This document shows positions 48,646 to 58,232 of a stretch of 64,000 nt of DNA, piece by piece; positions within the stretch are counted from its first letter, which is position 1, and each line of letters starts with the position of its first letter. The translations under genes were made by a program, and so were the position numbers. The stretch is from Nilaparvata lugens. Its lineage: Eukaryota > Arthropoda > Insecta > Hemiptera > Delphacidae. The notes under the pieces were generated by a model that worked only from the letters and a program-made list of their open reading frames with translations, was not told where the DNA came from and made no database searches. Where the stretch lies: the NCBI RefSeq assembly GCF_014356525.2, contig NC_052505.1:20253318-20317317 (forward strand), in the 5' to 3' direction.

Positions 48646-48752
48646 ATTGAATTGTCTCAACTGAACTAAACACACTCAAGTTGCCTAGTATATTGTTTAT
48701 AAGAAAAAAACAAAAAAACTATCAGATTTACCAACTACTGGATTTATGAGGA

Positions 48753-48812
48753 GTGGTTTACCAAACCGTGGTTTACCAACCGTTATTTACCAAACCGTGG
48801 TTTACCAAAGCG
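48753..48812. repeat. Four short tandem units of GGTTTACCAAACCGT
   Basis: GGTTTACCAAACCGT, GGTTTACCAACCGT, TATTTACCAAACCGT and GGTTTACCAAAGCGT follow one another. Each unit can fold as GGTTT..AAACC. Confidence 0.8.
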
Positions 48813-49855
48813 TCCAACCAGAAATTATTAACATATAAACATAATTAGGTATGTGGATCTCCGTGCTGTAAACTATATATGATATTACAGAAGTACGCTA
48901 TACATTTGCTGCTTTTTATGTACAATACACTTCAGTCCCAATGGTAATATTTTTAAATATGATTTTCCCGTAGCTGAGTACACCACTCTTTTATCGTATT
49001 TTGATTAGAAGTGAAGTTGACGAATGAAACATTGTTTTTGAAACGTGATTCAAACTTACGTGATCCTATTCAGGTATCTATTTATTTATGTATTTGTAGA
49101 TACAATCACAAATCATATAAATATCTAGTTTCATTTCTTAACATATTTCATTTGAAATAACAGTTCCAGTGATACAAGCAGTGCAATCTTTATTGTTCAG
49201 ATTCGCAATTAATTTCTGTTGAGCAGGAAATAGGAAATTTAAATCGAATTATTGCCCGTGAAAGATAAGCCATTGTGTAGTAATAAAATAATAAATGAAT
49301 GTTCCATTGTTGTAGCAAGTGAGAACATCAAAATGCATTACAACGTCAAATGGTAACAACAAAAGTAAACACATAACATATAAATACAACTATTAGGTAC
49401 TATAACTCACAATTGTAACCGACATAGATAAATCATTATAACTAATTCTACACCCAGAAATTGTTCTCTGATCTCAATGTAATAATTATCTGATAGGGCT
49501 ATTATACTGTAGGCCTCAGTGGAGAGCACAGTTGAGTGTTGTCGACGATACCATGAAGAAACTGAATGAATATATGAATAAAAATATTAATCTGAGTACC
49601 CTTACAAATTATATTGTCACAACATGTTTTGGTTACTAAATATTCCGGCATGTCCTGACAAATATGAGCCTAAAAGAAAAAAGACAATGAATGAATATAT
49701 TTTGTCTATCGATACGCATTCCTAGAAACGATGAGATTTAGAGAGAAAGGATTTGATACGAGGAAGGTTAAGAGCTAGTGAGAAAGAATACGATACAAGA
49801 AAGGATAAAAGCTACAGAGGCTACTGTCACTGCATGCAGAAGGGGCCATCAACCC
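48813..49855. other. Intronic non-coding DNA
   Basis: AT-rich; nothing recognised. Confidence 0.3.
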
Positions 49856-50065
49856 CTCCCATCACCCAACACAAATCGGTCTTCCCCCCGGGGAGACGCT
49901 GTCGATAGGGGTCGTTGGCGCTCTCCAATTTGTTCTGAATAAATAATTTGCCGCGTCATTTGGCTCGTGAATCGGCTTCAGTCTACCCGGACGGACGCAG
50001 CGGCAATATAGCAAAAGAGGCAGAAGTAGTAAAATTAGCAGTTGCAGCAGTAAAATCAGCAGCAG
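49856..50065. other. GC-rich patch with CAG-rich end
   Basis: CTTCCCCCCGGGGAGACGCT and CCCGGACGGACGCAGCGG lie in otherwise AT-rich DNA, followed by a GCAGCAGCAGCA-type run near 50040-50070. No gene was recognised; it may be regulatory. Confidence 0.3.
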
Positions 50066-50106
50066 CAGCATTGGTGTGTCGCAAGTCGCAAGATAACCCT
50101 TTATCA

Positions 50107-50332
50107 TAGCCACCTCTAATAAAACGCCCTGGCCCACGATATTGCAACGATAGTCAACGATGTCCACGATTGTCGCAGTGTAGGTCTAGAATCTAATACA
50201 TGGTTGGTGCAAAAGATCCGCTGGTATATAAAAAAATATTTTTCACCAATCATGTATCAGATTCTAGACCTACACTGCAACGTTGCAATATCGTAGGTAG
50301 GAGCTTTGTATTAACGGTGGCTATGCATTTAT
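50107..50332. mobile_element. Palindromic MITE, ~225 bp
   Basis: CATAGCCACC at both ends, then ACGATATTGCAACG, and inner arms GCAGTGTAGGTCTAGAATCT against AGATTCTAGACCTACACTGC. The outer arms contain mismatches. No open frame. Confidence 0.75.
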
Positions 50333-50596
50333 CCCTTCAGTATTAGTCATCTATGAGATACAACGCTGACCCTTGAATATGCAATGTTACACAGAAAGCG
50401 TTATGAGTGATAATGATGTGCGTGTAAGGTCTTGGAAAATGGAAAACCGCAGCTGAAAAGACTTGTGAAATCGTCGTGATGCATGACAACTCGGACTCAC
50501 AGTGCTGGTGTAACCATATGGCTTCTACAACAAATCGAATTGGATGATAAATCACCCATCATACAAACCTGATTTGGCCACTATTAACTCATACCT

Positions 50597-50770
50597 TATT
50601 TTGAATGAAGAAGACTAAGACATTGTTAAAAACCACTTAGAAAGACCGGTTTCGGTAATTACACCATTGTCAATCTCTGATAAACTCTTTTATCACAGTC
50701 TTTCTAACTATCAATAAATCTGTGGTTTTTGGCAATTTCTTAGTCTTTTTCATTCAATATGAATAATTAC
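50597..50770. mobile_element. Foldback of two Penelope-like element ends
   Basis: Left: TTGAATGAAGAAGACTAAGA, AAAAACCAC, GAAAGACCGGTTTCGGTAAT. Right: TCAATAAATCTGTGGTTTTT and TTAGTCTTTTTCATTCAATA. It matches the ends of 56196-57090 but lacks its ~700-bp interior. Confidence 0.65.
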
Positions 50771-51119
50771 CACAATATCAACTTCTCAACTACACTAAAA
50801 GGGGGAAAAAGCATACCTTATATCTCCAAACTCGAGACATGACTTTGTGGGCAGAGCTGCCATACTAACGAGTAGTTCCAAAACAACGTAAAAGCATTTT
50901 ATGAGAAGGGCTTTTGTAGGGTGGTCCACCGCTATGAAGAATGCCTAAACCTTTCTCGGGAATTATGTTGAAGAATTATCGTAAGTGTAAAAGGGTAAGT
51001 ACCTTTTGGTGTTTTCTATTCTTTCATATACATTCGTCTTTCATTTATAGGGGGTTGAAAAAATGACCCTTCTATCTGTATTTTAACAGAAACAATAAGA
51101 TACTATTATAAAACGTAGT

Positions 51120-51265
51120 TATATTTCAACTGAGTCATTGTCAATATTGCAGAACCGTTCCATAATTGAATAGAAACACACATAATATGTTGTCAAATTC
51201 TACACAGTTTACTGTTTATTCTACACAGAACTGTGTAGAATCAGAGAACATATGTGTGTTTTTAT
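51120..51265. repeat. Foldback, ATTGAATA.AAACACAC family
   Basis: ATTGAATAGAAACACACATA and AATTCTACACAGTTT on the left pair with AACTGTGTAGAAT and ATGTGTGTTTTTATTCAAT on the right. It shares GTCATTGTCAATATTGCAGA with 52080-52312. A degenerate relative is at ~58800-58900. It lies ~170 bp downstream (in gene sense) of the end-of-Ig2 exon. Confidence 0.7.
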
Positions 51266-51431
51266 TCAATTCTGGAGACATATTTGATAAAACGGCACTT
51301 GCGCTATATATGATTTCAATACAGTAGTGATATCCGTGCAAATAGACATAACTTACTGAAAATGACTTATTAGGTACAACTGATGATTATAACTAAAAAT
51401 ATGACAAAAAATTGATAATTTTTGCACTTAC

Positions 51432-51560
51432 AATGTACATGCAGCATCATCCTCTTGCTGACAGAGGGTGGGACACCATTGGCAGCTATACAAAGGTAGG
51501 CTCCCATTTCTGATCTCGTCACTTTGTTCAGGGTCAGCATTTCCCCCTCAACTTGAGCTC
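51432..51560 (-). CDS. DIP/lachesin-like receptor, exon encoding the end of Ig2
   Basis: Exon of 129 bases: two bases complete a split Arg codon, then 42 codons, then one base (phase 1). The acceptor TTTTCGGCAG and donor GTAAGT are both good. It encodes AQVEGEMLTLNKVTRSEMGA then YLCIAANGVPPSVSKRMMLH and VH. The Glu-x-Gly-Ala-Tyr-x-Cys carries the second Ig2 cysteine, and NGVPPSVSKR is a hallmark of DIP and lachesin-type proteins. The 32.6 kb intron down to the Ig3 exon at 18854 begins here. Confidence 0.95.
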
Positions 51561-51907
51561 CTGCCGAAAAAAACACATCACATTCATGATTTATCCAAAT
51601 ATAGAATGATTTATAAATAAAATGTATTTTATTTATATAATTTATTTTGAAATTCACGTCTATCAACGTCTGTCACTTTAGCATGTAGATGGATAGGCGT
51701 ACCATGGTTATATATGATAAGTGGTGAAGTGAACATATTACTGTCAAAACTTCGCCACGTCATCAAATGAAAAGTCATCGAATTCTATCGTAAATTTATT
51801 TCTTTTCTTGTATTTTGACTGCAATCTAACACTTTGGTTGATGAACAGTTCAATTCCAGCTTAAATTAATAGGTTAAAGTTTGAAACTAAAGGGGTAGGC
51901 CTATATC

Positions 51908-52052
51908 ACTCCTTCACAGTCTAAGTGAGCAATGCCCATGCACTGTTTCTTTCAGTATCGCTGCTAAACGAGATCTGTAGGTTTCTTCCTTTTCAGTCTT
52001 CTCACCGTATTAGAGTTGTCAATGAGGTGTAGAGCTTGGATCTTCTGATGGT
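51908..52052 (-). repeat. Dispersed repeat with a conserved C-terminal reading frame, copy 1
   Basis: The minus strand reads KIQALHLIDNSNTVRRLKRK then KPTDLV and stop, followed by a shared 3' untranslated stretch (GAAACAGTGCATGGGCATTG). Copy 2 lies on the plus strand at 61227-61379. Homology starts at CATCAG, which looks like a splice acceptor. I do not recognise the family. Confidence 0.6.
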
Positions 52053-52117
52053 TATCTCATATTTATTTAGAAAATTCGACTGAGACATTGTCAATATTGT
52101 AGAACCGTTCCATAATT

Positions 52118-52312
52118 GAATAAAAACACAAATCTGTTGTCAAGTTCTACACTGTTTCATTTAGTACACGACAAAGGTTTCGTGACCACACCGGTCACAT
52201 TTTCAAATTGACAACAGCTTTAGTCAACTTGAAAATGTGACCGGTGTGGTCACGAAACCTTGGTCGTGTACTAAATAGAACTTGACAACAGATTTGTGTT
52301 TTTATTCAATCA
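52118..52312. mobile_element. Foldback element, ~85 bp arms
   Basis: GAATAAAAACACAAATCTGT, TTGTCAAGTTCTA and AAGGTTTCGTGACCACACCG then GTCACATTTTCAA pair with an almost perfect inverted copy ending TTGTGTTTTTATTC. The loop is only ~18 bases. Arm identity is high. Confidence 0.85.
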
Positions 52313-52434
52313 TATTTATTTGATGTTGAAGCACAAATTAATGATCATATCAAACGGAGAGTTGATATCCTATCTCTATTTCATTATGAAGAATAAGGTT
52401 CTTCAATGTTGTTTTCCATCACTGCTTATTATTA

Positions 52435-52566
52435 AATCACTTTTTGCTTTTGGAGAAAACGACTAGCAGTCAAATAATTTACAATAAATGAATAAATCAC
52501 TCACTGGACAACGAGATCTTTCGGCAGTTCCGCCATCTTCTGCTTTTCCAAAAGCAAAAAGTGATT
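52435..52566. repeat. Inverted repeat with 20-bp perfect arms
   Basis: AATCACTTTTTGCTTTTGGA at 52435-52454 is matched by TCCAAAAGCAAAAAGTGATT at 52547-52566. The interior is 92 bp. A small foldback or MITE. Confidence 0.8.
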
Positions 52567-52876
52567 GAAGAATTAGGTTTAGAAATGGGTGAAAGAATCA
52601 GACTTTGGCCTATATAATAAGGGGGTAGAGTTCCATTCCCAGGAAAGTTGTTACCAACGGCACTTCAGGAGAAAAATTGGGGCTTCTGTTCCTATAGTAG
52701 CAGTTCATATAGGAGCTGAAGTTCCACGTTATGAAAGCAGTGGAAAAGATGAAGGAAGAGCGTTGCCGATTCTCTGTCTTGTCACTGTACTTGTATAGAG
52801 GATAGCTGATACCAGTATATTCTGATTTGATAATATCAACTGTCCATTCTTGTTTGAGATGATAAATTACGTGGTA

Positions 52877-53439
52877 GGTCCAGGAAGTAAGTTCCGTTTG
52901 GTAATAAAATTAAATTGTGTACAGATACAAAAAAGTTATTCATTGCACAAAATTCTACAACTCTTAAACTACTTTTCCACATAACTACCGAAATTTTTCA
53001 GACATCTGTCATAGCGTGGCACAAGTTTTTGTATATCTTCTTCATAGAAATTTGCCGCCTGTATCTTCAACCAGTAGTTGGAGACTACGTCCGTCAGACA
53101 CATCACTACGTCCGTCATTGAACTGTCGGACCCATCTTCTCACCATTGAATCACTCATCGCACTTTGTCCATGAACATCGCAAATTTGCCGATAAATTTA
53201 ACTTGGTTTCACTTTCCTTGCATTCAGAAAACGATCCACAGACCTGACTTCACAAGCGGCGGGATTTTCAATTAACACCGACATTGTAAACAAGCACAAC
53301 AAAGCGTACGTGGCTGACAGCGATCTCCAAATGGCGCACGTTTCTTCTCCTTGATACAGAGCGTCTACCGCACATGTGCGGAACTGCGATCGCAGAGCTG
53401 CAGCGGATATAAATTGAAACGGAACTCACTTTCTGGACG
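52877..53439 (-). mobile_element. mariner-like element with internal deletion
   Basis: TA dinucleotides flank inverted ends GGTCCAGGAAGTAAGTTCCG and, from the other side, GTCCAGAAAGTGAGTTCCGT. On the minus strand it encodes the N-terminal helix-turn-helix region (MSVLIENPAACEVRSVDRFL, QICDVHGQSAMSDSMVRRW, RQFNDGRSDVSDGR). Directly after comes the C-terminal end (LVPRYDRCL, NFGSYVEK, with breaks). The catalytic domain with the DDD/DD(D,E) triad is missing, so it is non-autonomous. The full family length would be ~1.3 kb. Confidence 0.85.
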
Positions 53440-53579
53440 TACTATCGTATATTCTAATCGTCAAGAGAATATATTTTTCTAGGCTACTTCGGGATGATTT
53501 ACAGCATTTAATTGGGATTTTCGTTTGATATTAATCATTTTTTAATAATAATATATTTTTCAATGATTAAATAATAAAT

Positions 53580-53830
53580 AGTAAAGTAAATTCGTATGGC
53601 TTTTGTTGGTGGGGAGTCCCTTTTGGGAAGGTCCCACCGCCTGAATATATAATTTTATCCGTCAATGGGCCTCACGACTGTCATACTTCAGCCGGGACCG
53701 ACAGTTTAACGTGCCCATTCGATAACACGGGAGTGATCTGGTTAAAAAACTTCTGGTAATGAGAGGGTTCGAACCCGGGATCTCTATGCTACTAAGCAAG
53801 CACTCTATCCACTAGACCACGGATCACTCC
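53580..53830 (-). mobile_element. tRNA-derived SINE with 14-bp target duplication, copy 2
   Basis: The direct repeat ATTAAATAATAAAT flanks it at 53566-53579 and 53831-53844. The minus-strand head GTGGTCTAGTGGATAGAGTG holds an A-box and GGTTCGAACCC a B-box. The body ACTCCCGTGTTATCGAATGG, GCACGTTAA and GTCGGTCCCGGCTG matches 4736-4979, but the tRNA head differs and the 3' third is unrelated (CCAAAAGGGACTCCCCACCA). Confidence 0.85.
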
Positions 53831-54159
53831 ATTAAATAATAAATTCCTATGATTGACATTCAATATTTCGTTAATCAAATTATATCTTCACATTATTATT
53901 GAAAGACGACGTACTGGCAACTTTGTGGAGCTGGAAAAGGATACAGCTATCTGCTTTGTCGAATGATTGACAAGGATAGCAACACTATTTTTGCCATTAT
54001 AACGTGGACCTCACTATAGAGTATAGATGAACTGAGCTCTTGACGAAATGAGACCCATTCAACATGAATTGAACATTCTGAATGATGTCTCCACTGCGGA
54101 TATTGGCAAACTTGTATAGCTGGTGTATAATCGGTGGATGCAGCTTATCAAGATTAGTG

Positions 54160-54230
54160 GTCAGGGAACCAGGTTCGATTTCCGGTCCGGTTGAATATTT
54201 CTGGGTGGTGACGTACAACGATTATACATC
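54160..54230 (+). mobile_element. SINE or tRNA-like remnant, copy 2
   Basis: AACCAGGTTCGATTTCCGGT resembles a B-box arm and is followed by TGAATATTTCTGGGTGG; similar in layout to 34591-34660. Short and diverged. Confidence 0.35.
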
Positions 54231-54486
54231 AGTTGGAAATCTGTTGTCGAAATTCTCATCTGCAGAAGTCACCAGAATATCCGATACTGTATTGTATGAG
54301 TAAAGTTGGTAGTAATAATACTATGTGAATTTCAAAGGTGAACTAATATTGAATTCCATCTCCCAACATCATAGAGATGTTGAATTTTGTTTGATGCGAT
54401 ACAATTAGGTAGATAATAATCTATGAATACTTCTCTCATTAATTGAATAATCGTTAAGGGAGTAAATAATTGATGAAAGAACTTAC

Positions 54487-54679
54487 GACGAGCTTTAGTG
54501 ACGCCATTGGCACGGACCATGATCTCCCCACTGTCTTCCCGCCTCCAAACGACCTTTGGCTTGGGGTAACCTCGCGCCTTGCAGACCAGCTTTGCCGATC
54601 CGCCTTCGGGGACCATCATGTCACCCGACGTCTCCTCGTAGATTATGTCGGGAGGAATTACTACCTCCAAAAAAGCCAT
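54487..54679 (-). CDS. DIP/lachesin-like receptor, exon encoding the start of Ig2
   Basis: Exon of 193 bases, entered in phase 0 and left in phase 1. The acceptor is TAATGGGATAATG..TTCCAG and the donor is GTAAGT. It encodes MAFLEVVIPPDIIYEETSGD then MMVPEGGSAKLVCKARGYP and KPKVVWRREDSGEIMVRANG. The linker LEVVIPPDI joins Ig1 to Ig2. GGSAKLVCKARGYPKPKVVW holds the first Ig2 cysteine and the core tryptophan. The opening ATG is an internal codon here: it follows the Ser-Gln of the previous exon. Confidence 0.95.
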
Positions 54680-54729
54680 CTGGAATAATGGGATAATGTC
54701 TTCACCATAGAATACGGCACAGTACACGA

Positions 54730-55399
54730 CTTATTGGATCTAAACTTGATTAGCCAAGCTAATCCTATAACTACTTTCATAGATATAAATAATCATAGGA
54801 ATTTAAGTACCCTCTTTGAAATTATTGAATCACAACATGTTTTTGCAATATGATGCCAATATCAAGTGTTATACGAGACCATTCTATCACAAACGCCTGA
54901 TTCAGTTGAGAGTTTGTTTGCTGTTTTAGGTTAATTCTTTCTCTAAGTATAAATAATTTAAAAAGAAACTAAATCAAAAGTGCACTAATTGCTATTGTTG
55001 GAGTGAAAGTTGTGTGAATGAAGCATTACAAATTTTTTTAAGCTGTGCTCCTACTTGCACTCGAATTATATTATATAATTCAGCAAGTACTACTTTTATT
55101 GTACAGAAACTGTTTTTTTCCTAATGTCTATTTGTTTTAAAGCTTACTAATTTTTTTTTGAATATGTGATAATTCTTATCCGAAATTTTTGATGAATATT
55201 GTGAGCTGTTTTTTTGGTCAATAAAAATCATTCGATTTGGATTTGTTATTTCATTCAGCATTAGCAATCACTTGATAGGCATCATAGACAATAGCCGAGA
55301 CATGTTGTGAGTGTATAATAATTTTGAGAATGGTACTTAGATATCCATACCATATACGAATCCTGAGACAATAATTTGATACTATGAATAACTGATGAC
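54730..55399. other. Intronic non-coding DNA
   Basis: AT-rich; nothing recognised in the 1.2 kb intron between the Ig1 and Ig2 exons up to the tandem repeats. Confidence 0.35.
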
Positions 55400-55852
55400 A
55401 TAATTTGATCAAGTTATTTGAGATGAAACTATGATCAAGTGATGGCTCCAAGAGATTTATGAATAAATGATGACATTTAATACAGATATTAGAGTGGACA
55501 CTATGTCACTTCGATAACTGATGACATAACTAATTTGATGAATATTTTTGAGTGGATTCAGTTTGTAAGTTTCACGTGACCCTTCATAGGATCAGTGTTG
55601 ACCTTAATTTAATACCATATACCTGAGATAATGATTAAACACTATGAATGACTGATGACATTTTTATACGGATTTTTGAGTGGATACTATGACCCTATGA
55701 ATAAGTGATGACTTTAAGAGTTTTCTGAGGACATTATTTGATATAGATATTTGAGTGGACACTATGACACTATGAATAAGTGATGGCTTCAAGAGATTTT
55801 TGAATGGATTAAGTTTGACTGATGACATTTAATAAATATTTTTGAGCGGATT
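55400..55852. repeat. Degenerate tandem repeats with GATGACAT..TTTTTGAGTGGA
   Basis: ACTGATGACATAA, GAATAAATGATGACATTTAA and AGTGATG units combined with ATTTTTGAGTGGATTCAGTT or AGTGGACACTATGACACTAT recur from 55400 to 55852 in mixed order. The array ends at the donor of the Ig1 exon and includes a copy of that exon's end. Confidence 0.7.
55576..55604 (-). pseudogene. Pseudo-exon copy of the Ig1 exon end
   Basis: The minus strand encodes VNTDPMKGH just before a GTGAAA donor-like site, against QVNTDPMKSQ and GTGAGC in the real exon. The homology continues through ~40 bp of flanking intron (GAATCCACTCAAAAATATT). The copy has no acceptor and covers only the last ~30 exon bases. Confidence 0.75.
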
Positions 55853-55869
55853 CAGTTTGTAAGGCTCAC

Positions 55870-56055
55870 CTGGCTCTTCATTGGATCCGTATTGACCTGA
55901 CACATGTACGTGCCTCGGTCCTCCCTCTTTACGCCCCTGATGTTTAGCGTCCACGTGTTGAAGTCATTGTGCGTCACCGACAGACGCGCATTGTTCGTGA
56001 TGACATGCTCATGTATGGCCAGAATCGCCTTCGTGTCCGCCTTGATCCAAGCCAC
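55870..56055 (-). CDS. DIP/lachesin-like receptor, exon encoding the second half of Ig1
   Basis: Exon of 186 bases, 62 whole codons, phase 0 at both ends. The acceptor is GTGGAGCAG and the donor GTGAGC. It encodes VAWIKADTKAILAIHEHVIT, NNARLSVTHNDFNTWTLNIR and GVKREDRGTYMCQVNTDPMK. The VAWI tryptophan is the Ig1 core, and DRGTYMCQ carries the second cysteine. The NTDPMKSQ strand is nearly invariant in DPR-interacting proteins, cell-surface partners of DPR proteins in synaptic wiring. The preceding exon (signal peptide and start of Ig1) was not found up to 64000. Confidence 0.95.
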
Positions 56056-56195
56056 CTGCTCCACATACCAAACACTCTTTTCCATTAAGATTATCAAGCA
56101 TAAGTCATTGTTCCCTGATTTATTCATGAACTCTGCAAACTAGTATACCAATTATGTCATTTTTGTGTAGTCGAGCAGTTGATATTGTGGTAATT

Positions 56196-57090
56196 ATTCA
56201 TATTGAATGAAAAAGACTAAGAAATTGTCAAAAACCACATATTTATTGATAATTAGAAAGAACGGTTTCGGTTATTACAACATTGTCAATCTCTGATAAA
56301 CTAAAACTTAATACAAGAGCAGCAGAATTTATACTAGTAGGCGAGTACTGCTATTGGTCAAGGGCATGAAAGCCTGCCATTGGCCCAGCTAGTCAGTCTC
56401 CTCCCACTCAACGGTGTCACAAAATGGTGGCTTAAGCAAAATACTAACCATGATAACAAAATTTACTTTCAGTACAAATTAAGAACCAAGATAACAAGTG
56501 AAAGATAATAAAACAAATATGTAAATGGAAAAACCTATTGACTAATGTATGCTTACAATGCTATGATAAAACTAAATTCGTAGTGTTGTATTGGTTGAAA
56601 TGAATCTGGTCATTTAAACTATACAAAGAATTTTCCTTAATTACTATTGTTATTTCCAAATCCTCTAGAATATTCAAAGATCTGCCTTTGTTATTAACAT
56701 GCAGAAACTCAACATTCTCCTCAACTGTGAACTTGTGATTATTTGTTATCAAATGTTCTGCAAAGTCAGATTCCCAATTTTGTTTATTTCAATCTCTGAT
56801 GTGCTCTCTGATTCTACTTTTGAAACTTCTACCTGTTTGACCCACATAACAAGCATTAAAATCACCACATTTGAGTTTGTACTCCCCACTCTCATCACAA
56901 ATATCAATTTTGTCTTCACCCCAGCTAAATAGCTGGATGCTTCATGTTGCTTTCAAGACCAAACCGATTTCAAATAGCCTATTTAGCTGGAGTTTGACAA
57001 TGGTGTAGGCCTAATAACCGGAATTGTTTTTTCTAATTATCAATAAATCTTTGTTTTCTTGACAATTTCTTTGTCTTTTTCATTTGATTA
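56196..57090 (-). mobile_element. Penelope-like element fragment with inverted ends
   Basis: The minus strand carries a GIY-YIG-type endonuclease region (56560-56935) and ends with AACCGAAACCGTTC, TTATCAATAAATATGTGG and TCTTAGTCTTTTTCATTC. An inverted copy of that 3' end lies at ~56985-57090. PLEs often carry inverted or tandem terminal copies. A reverse transcriptase was not seen. Confidence 0.7.
56560..56935 (-). pseudogene. GIY-YIG endonuclease fragment of a Penelope-like element
   Basis: On the minus strand: YKLKCGDFNACYVGQTGRSF then KSRIREHIRD, a stop, then NWESDFAEHLITNNHKFTVE and later residues to ~56561. The pattern Y-K-L-x-C, two x's, C-Y-V-G-Q-T-G-R-x-F-x-x-R-I-x-E-H is the PLE version of the GIY-YIG fold, with YVG in the second motif and the Arg of the catalytic helix. 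In PLEs this domain nicks the target for reverse transcription. One in-frame stop and missing RT make it dead. Confidence 0.78.
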
Positions 57091-58157
57091 TGTCATTGTT
57101 CATTTTGTTATTTGGGGCGACTTGTCTTTGAAATCAGAATTAAAAATCATAGCATCCATTTCGAATTATTTAACACCTGCTCCACAATTCATCACATACC
57201 AAACACTTTTTTTCATCAAGATTATCCATTATAAGTGATTGTTCCCTGATTAATTCATGAACACTGAAAACTAATATATCAATAATTCCATATTGTATTG
57301 TATTGTTCTAGTATTTTGAATACAACTAGCCCCAAATAACAATGTGAAAAGAGAAGTTATTAGATGTACACTATGAACAGTTGAGTTATTGGATTTTATA
57401 TTTACACTATCAACAGAGGAAGATATTATATTGTGGAATCTTTTTTATATTAAAGTTGCAAATGACTGAAAAAATGACAGCCTGTTCCTGTTTTGAAAAA
57501 AATACGGCTTGTTCCTCGAAAACCTCAACTCAAAATCAGTTAGAGAACACACACTGAAGGTTACCACACAGTAAAGGAATTCTCTTTCATTCTCTGTGAT
57601 GCTACACAGAGATATTTAACAGACCATATTAGTTCATTCATTTATATCAGATTGTATAATAAATTATACCTTCCGAAATGGCTCAACAGGCTTGTGGCCA
57701 AAACTGTACTCATTACAATTTATTCATTCCAAATCTGGAATATTGTTGGATACCTCTTTATAAGGGTGGAATGGGAAAGAGGTTGTCAGTTCAACATAAA
57801 ATCAACTAGTAAATCACTTATTAATCACATGTTTTTCCAAGCTACCAACTCCAGTAACCAACTACTGTGGTTTCAAAGCACTCAAGAACTTATCATCAGT
57901 CGTCTATCAGGTAAGACTCTAACTAAAATCTATCTTTACTACCTGATGATGACGCCATGATTGCAATGAAAATAGTTTGGCTTAAATGAAGGATGTGAAG
58001 GTGACGATCTCTCTTTCATCCCATTTTAAAATATGGAGAGATTCCTCAATATCTTTGTTCATAGTGTGAATCTAATAATTCCAAATTGTTGTTTAGGGCT
58101 ACTTGTATCTAAAATAGGGATAAAATTTGATAGCACCCTTCTGATGTTTTATTTAAA
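57091..58157. other. Non-coding; no gene recognised
   Basis: An open frame at 57652-57960 (plus) shows no motif. A partial repeat of CCTGCTCCACA.., ACCAAACACTTTT..CAT.AAGATTATC occurs near 57177-57230; it matches sequence just upstream of the Ig1 exon (56057-56100), so intron sequence next to that exon has been copied too. Confidence 0.4.
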
Positions 58158-58232
58158 ACATGTTACAAACTCTGTAGAGTCATTTTCAAGTGTCTATTTT
58201 CACTTGAAAATGACTCTGAAGAACTCGGTACA
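58158..58232. repeat. Hairpin with 17-bp perfect arms
   Basis: AGAGTCATTTTCAAGTG pairs with CACTTGAAAATGACTCT across an 8-base loop, extended by imperfect AACATGT..ACATGTT pairing. Possibly a foldback retroelement tail. Confidence 0.75.

Larger units (their letters stand above)
46850..48700. repeat. Tandem array, ~168 bp unit, interrupted by two LINEs
   Basis: GCCTGATTAAT starts units at 47741, 47908, 48079 and 48243. Each contains GATGTGATATCGAATCACTT, AAATTCAGACTACATTAGGG and ACTGTCTACAT. One more unit lies at ~46863-46985, before the first LINE, and a partial one after 48645. Confidence 0.88.
52718..54014. mobile_element. TA-flanked MITE split by mariner and SINE
   Basis: The left end (TGAAGTTCCACGTTATGAAAG, near 52718) and the right end (GCCATTATAACGTGGACC then TCAC, ending 54014) are the family termini. 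Between them lie a mariner (52877-53439), a fragment of the GGGATTTTCGTTTGATA repeat near 53490-53530 and a SINE (53580-53830). The right interior TTGTCGAATGATTGACAAGG fits the family. Confidence 0.7.

Noticed and set aside
53740..53820. Functional tRNA gene
   Set aside because: A- and B-boxes are present but the acceptor stem does not close, and the unit is followed by a SINE body and flanked by target duplications.
56699..56932. Plus-strand frame over the GIY-YIG region
   Set aside because: Antisense of the Penelope-like endonuclease fragment.
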